NCBI RefSeq assembly: GCF_005222835.1
Contig: NZ_STGA01000010.1
Span: forward strand, 62,001 to 126,000
Length of the DNA: 64,000 nucleotides
Reading direction: 5' to 3'
From: Rhizobium sp. FKY42
GTDB lineage: Bacteria > Pseudomonadota > Alphaproteobacteria > Rhizobiales > Rhizobiaceae
Made by a program: the position numbers and the translations under genes. Below the pieces are notes generated by a model, which saw only the letters and a list, made by a program, of their open reading frames with translations, searched no databases and was not told the origin of the DNA. Numbering within the stretch: position 1 is the stretch's first letter; each line of letters begins with the position of its first letter. This document shows positions 61,530 through 64,000 of the stretch, one piece after another.

Positions 61530-62321
61530 ATGAGCGCGGCAATTCAGGAACCAATCAGCTACGAACTCGATGGCGAGATCGCCATGATCGGTCTCCGGCG
61601 GCCGGAAAAACGCAATGCCGTGAGCGACCGTGTTGTCGAGGCGCTGAATGTGGCGATCGAGCGTGCTCAGGACGACGCGAAAGCCGCCGTAATCTTCGGC
61701 GAAGGCACGCATTTTTGCGCCGGTCTCGACCTTGCCGAGCACATGCAGAAGCCGCTGATCGGCGCGATAATGGGATCGCGCCGCTGGCACCGGATTTTCG
61801 ATGGCATCGAACGGGGCGCCATTCCCTTTGCTGTGGCCTTGCAGGGCGCGGTCGTCGGCGGCGGCTTTGAACTGGCGGCGGCCTGCCACCTGCGCGTGGC
61901 GGATGAGACGGCGTTTTTCGGTCTCCCCGAGGGGCAGCGCGGCATCTTCGTCGGCGGTGGCGGATCGGTGCGCATTGCGCGGCTGATCGGCGCCCAGCGC
62001 ATGGGCGACATGATGCTGACGGGACGCACCGTGGGACCCGCGCAAATGGAAGTCTGGGGCGGCGTCAACTATGTTGTTCCTGCCGGAACCGCGCTGGAGA
62101 AGGCGAAGGAACTGGCCCGGCTTGCCGCACAGAATGCGCCCATGTCCAACTATGCGATCCTGAACGCGCTTCCGCGTATTCGCGACATGTCTTCTGAAGA
62201 CGGGCTGTTTACGGAATCGCTGATGTCGGCGCTGGCCTCTGCCACGCCCGAGGCAAACGAACGTCTGCGTGCTTTTCTGGAAAAGCGGACCGCGCGCCTG
62301 AAGGCACCGGACGCAGAATAA
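61530..62321 (+). CDS. Enoyl-CoA hydratase family protein of the hydroxycinnamate locus
   Basis: 263 residues, crotonase fold. The N-terminus EIAMIGLRRPEKRNAV, the FGEGTHFCAGLDLAEH first oxyanion block, the ALQGAVVGGGFELAAACHL second block near residue 105 and FFGLPEGQRGIFVGGGGSV are all family features. It would hydrate feruloyl- or coumaroyl-CoA to the 3-hydroxy ester. In other bacteria a hydratase-lyase (Ech) gives the aldehyde directly, and sequence alone does not separate the two; the adjoining SDR gene favours the beta-oxidative version. It is encoded divergently from fcs and 26 bp before the amidohydrolase gene. Confidence 0.85.
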   Translation: MSAAIQEPISYELDGEIAMIGLRRPEKRNAVSDRVVEALNVAIERAQDDAKAAVIFGEGTHFCAGLDLAEHMQKPLIGAIMGSRRWHRIFDGIERGAIPFAVALQGAVVGGGFELAAACHLRVADETAFFGLPEGQRGIFVGGGGSVRIARLIGAQRMGDMMLTGRTVGPAQMEVWGGVNYVVPAGTALEKAKELARLAAQNAPMSNYAILNALPRIRDMSSEDGLFTESLMSALASATPEANERLRAFLEKRTARLKAPDAE

Positions 62322-62347
62322 AAGTCGGTGCAGGGAGGAGCACAGAA

Positions 62348-63229
62348 ATGGCAATGAATCTCGATGACTTGATTGCAATCGACTTCCACACGCATGCTGA
62401 GGAGCCCTGCTGCGGTCCGCGCGATGATGGCTATCTGGAATTTCAGGCCGCGATGGCGACCTATTTCCGTAATCCGGCCGGAACGAATGGCATGCTGCCC
62501 TCCGTGCAGGAAACCGCAGCCTATTACCGTAAGCAGAAGATTGCTGCGGTGATTTTCGGCGTCGATGCCGAGCGCGAAACGGGCTTCCGCCGTTACAGCA
62601 ACGAGGAGGTTGCGCAACTGGCCGCCGAAAACAGCGACATCCTCATTCCGTTTGCCTCTATCGACCCTGCCAAGGGCAAGATGGGCGCACGCGAAGCCCG
62701 CCGTCTGGTGCGCGAATTCGGCGTGAAGGGCTTCAAGTTTCACCCCACCATGCAGGGCTTCTACCCGGATGACCGCATGGCCTACCCGCTTTATGAAGCC
62801 ATTCAGGAAGAGGGTGCCATTGCGCTATTTCATTCCGGTCAGACGGGAGTTGGCTCCGGGATGCATGGCGGCATGGGCATGCGGCTGAAATATTCCCGTC
62901 CCATCCATGTCGATGATGTGGCGGTCGACTTTCCCGATATGACGATCGTGCTGGCACATCCGTCCTTCCCCTGGACGGAAGAGGGGCTGTCCGTCGCCAC
63001 CCACAAGCCGAATGTCTACATCGACATGTCCGGCTGGTCGCCGAAATACTTCCCGCCGATCTTCGTGCAATATGCCAATAGCATTCTGAAGAAGAAGATG
63101 CTGTTCGGCTCCGACTGGCCGGCCCTGACGCCGGAACGCTGGCTGAAAGATTTCGAGACCATCGGCATCAAGGACGAGGTGCGTCCGCTGATCCTGAAGG
63201 AAAACGCACGCCGCATTCTGAAGATGTAA
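62348..63229 (+). CDS. Amidohydrolase-family (TIM-barrel) protein, probable beta-ketoacyl-CoA cleavage step
   Basis: 293 residues with GGGAGGAG before the ATG. The metal-binding HTH motif (IDFHTHAEEPCCGP) is at residues 12-25, GFKFHPTMQGFYPDD near 130, ALFHSGQTG near 160, VLAHPSFPW near 200 and the terminal Asp in LFGSDWPALTPERW. These are the metal ligands of the amidohydrolase 2/ACMSD-like family. In the hydroxycinnamate loci of Agrobacterium, a protein of this family is linked to cleavage of the hydroxyphenyl-beta-ketopropionyl-CoA intermediate to the benzoate. I infer the same here from gene order. The reaction itself is not proven by sequence. Confidence 0.78.
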   Translation: MAMNLDDLIAIDFHTHAEEPCCGPRDDGYLEFQAAMATYFRNPAGTNGMLPSVQETAAYYRKQKIAAVIFGVDAERETGFRRYSNEEVAQLAAENSDILIPFASIDPAKGKMGAREARRLVREFGVKGFKFHPTMQGFYPDDRMAYPLYEAIQEEGAIALFHSGQTGVGSGMHGGMGMRLKYSRPIHVDDVAVDFPDMTIVLAHPSFPWTEEGLSVATHKPNVYIDMSGWSPKYFPPIFVQYANSILKKKMLFGSDWPALTPERWLKDFETIGIKDEVRPLILKENARRILKM

Positions 63230-63268
63230 GTGTTAGGTCAGCGCACTCAGGCTCGTTCGTATATCCCA

Positions 63269-63320
63269 TTGACATATCCCAAAGACACGCCCTACATTAT
63301 GGGGGTGTCGAACGTCGGGG
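63269..63320 (+). promoter_or_regulatory. Promoter of the vapBC pair
   Basis: TTGACA (63269-63274), an 18-base spacer and TACATT (63293-63298) form a sigma-70-type promoter. GACAC (63284-63288) and GTGTC (63305-63309) bracket the -10 element as an inverted repeat, the usual place for antitoxin autoregulation. Confidence 0.55.
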
Positions 63321-63329
63321 AGTATATGC

Positions 63330-63560
63330 ATGGAACAGGGCGCTGTGTTTCAAAGCAATCGCAGCCAGGCGGTCCGTCTGCCGAAAGCGGTAGCACTCCC
63401 CGATGACGTGAAGCGCGTGGACATCATCGCGATGGGGCGGACCCGCATCATCGCACCGGCGGGCGAGGTTTGGGACAGCTGGTTCGATGGCGAGGGGGCG
63501 AGCGCTGATTTCATGGCGGCGCGCGACCAGCCAGCAGAGCAGGAGCGTGAAAGCTTCTGA
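63330..63560 (+). CDS. vapB: VapB-type antitoxin
   Basis: 76 residues with the swapped-hairpin (AbrB/MazE) DNA-binding start: GAVFQSNRSQAVRLPKAVALP is the VapB/VagC signature. A Trp-rich C-terminal tail (WDSWFDGEGASADFM) should wrap the toxin. It neutralises the ribonuclease encoded next and represses the operon. The stop and the vapC start overlap as TGATG, giving coupled translation. Confidence 0.88.
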   Translation: MEQGAVFQSNRSQAVRLPKAVALPDDVKRVDIIAMGRTRIIAPAGEVWDSWFDGEGASADFMAARDQPAEQERESF

Positions 63561-63970
63561 TGCTGAAGTACATGCTCGACACCAATATCTGCATCTTCAC
63601 CATCAAGAACCGCCCACAGCATGTGCGCGAGGCCTTCAACCGACATAGCAATCAACTCTGCATGAGTTCCGTCAGCCTGATGGAGCTTATCTACGGCGCA
63701 GAGAAATCTGCCCGACCCGAGCAGAACCTGAGCGTCGTTGAAGGCTTTGCCGCTCGTCTTGACGTGCTGGATTATGATGGCGCTGCGGCCAGCCATACGG
63801 GGCAGCTTCGCGCCGAGCTTGCCCGTAACGGAACGCCGATCGGTCCCTATGACCAAATGATCGCAGGACATGCCCGCTCCCGCGGTCTGATTATCGTGAC
63901 CAACAATATGCGTGAATTCGAGAGAGTGCCGGGGCTTCGCTGCGAGGACTGGTCGGTAGCAGCGGAGTAA
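63560..63970 (+). CDS. vapC: VapC-type PIN-domain ribonuclease toxin
   Basis: 136 residues. The PIN-domain acidic residues are visible in MLDTNICIF (Asp near 6), SLMELIYGAEKS (Glu near 43), GPYDQMIAGHA (Asp near 98) and the VTNNMREFERV end with its conserved Asn/Glu. VapC toxins cut tRNA or rRNA when the labile antitoxin is lost, so the pair can stabilise a plasmid. The gene is complete and ends 30 bases before the window edge. It overlaps vapB by one base. Confidence 0.9.
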   Translation: MLKYMLDTNICIFTIKNRPQHVREAFNRHSNQLCMSSVSLMELIYGAEKSARPEQNLSVVEGFAARLDVLDYDGAAASHTGQLRAELARNGTPIGPYDQMIAGHARSRGLIIVTNNMREFERVPGLRCEDWSVAAE

Positions 63971-64000
63971 CGGGTCTATAGCAGGCCCGGCTCCCGGTAG

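Noticed and set aside
1..64000. CRISPR arrays, tRNA and rRNA genes
   Set aside because: No regularly spaced repeats, cloverleaf-type sequence or rRNA-like stretch was seen on either strand by reading.

Overview
The window looks like part of a large repABC replicon (plasmid or chromid) of an alphaproteobacterium, most likely Hyphomicrobiales (Brucellaceae/Rhizobiaceae type, e.g. Ochrobactrum/Brucella or Agrobacterium). The grounds are a complete repA-repB-repC unit with 16-bp parS palindromes of the alphaproteobacterial repABC type, an hca-like hydroxycinnamate locus, TRAP transport genes, and IS630- and IS5-family elements. No rRNA, tRNA or CRISPR array was recognised.

Layout. (1) 1-8.2 kb: end of an acyl-CoA dehydrogenase gene, a saccharopine-dehydrogenase-like oxidoreductase, an enoyl-CoA hydratase, a cupin, an MhpA-type aromatic hydroxylase, an outer-membrane protein, an azoreductase and a small unknown protein. 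(2) 8.4-13.1 kb: a LigM-type tetrahydrofolate-dependent aromatic O-demethylase divergent from a LysR regulator, a broken gene remnant, a MetF-like reductase and PurU. Together these form a C1-recycling module for methoxylated aromatics. (3) 13.3-20.6 kb: LacI regulator, GH88 unsaturated uronyl hydrolase, TRAP transporter (DctP and fused DctQM) and a DUF2264 protein, i.e. an uronide-utilisation locus. (4) 20.6-21.7 kb: a decayed IS630-family element inserted at the tip of a long palindrome. (5) 21.8-50.3 kb: a thiazoline siderophore/metallophore locus of the yersiniabactin/micacocidin/agrochelin class. (6) 50.3-51.4 kb: an IS5-family element lacking part of its catalytic core. (7) 51.7-58 kb: replication and partition genes, with repABC complete and a second, repC-less repAB pair carrying its own parS sites. 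(8) 58.2-63.2 kb: MarR regulator, SDR, feruloyl-CoA synthetase, crotonase and amidohydrolase-family protein for beta-oxidative hydroxycinnamate side-chain removal. (9) 63.3-64 kb: a vapBC toxin-antitoxin pair.

The metallophore locus is the most interesting part. A single protein of about 4,150 residues reads FAAL-ACP-KS-AT-KR-ACP-Cy-A(embedded MT-like)-PCP-Cy-PCP: an alkylsalicylate-type iterative PKS fused to an HMWP2-like cysteine-cyclising NRPS. The next protein corresponds to HMWP1 but has no acyltransferase, carries two tandem carrier proteins, has a degenerate ketoreductase (catalytic Tyr replaced by His), and ends in a Cy domain with no following PCP or TE. The missing functions appear downstream as a methyltransferase-thioesterase fusion and a second thioesterase, with a thiazolinyl imine reductase, an RhtX/FptX-like importer, a TonB-dependent receptor and an FAD monooxygenase. 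A divergent AraC regulator (YbtA/PchR-like) is encoded at the head. A pair of direct repeats spaced exactly 21 bp occurs in the same orientation both in front of the synthetase gene and in front of the importer/receptor genes, a probable operator defining two transcription units.

The aromatic genes fit together. The hca-type operon would convert ferulate to vanillate, LigM would demethylate vanillate, and MetF/PurU would process the C1 unit. The ring-cleavage genes are not in this window.
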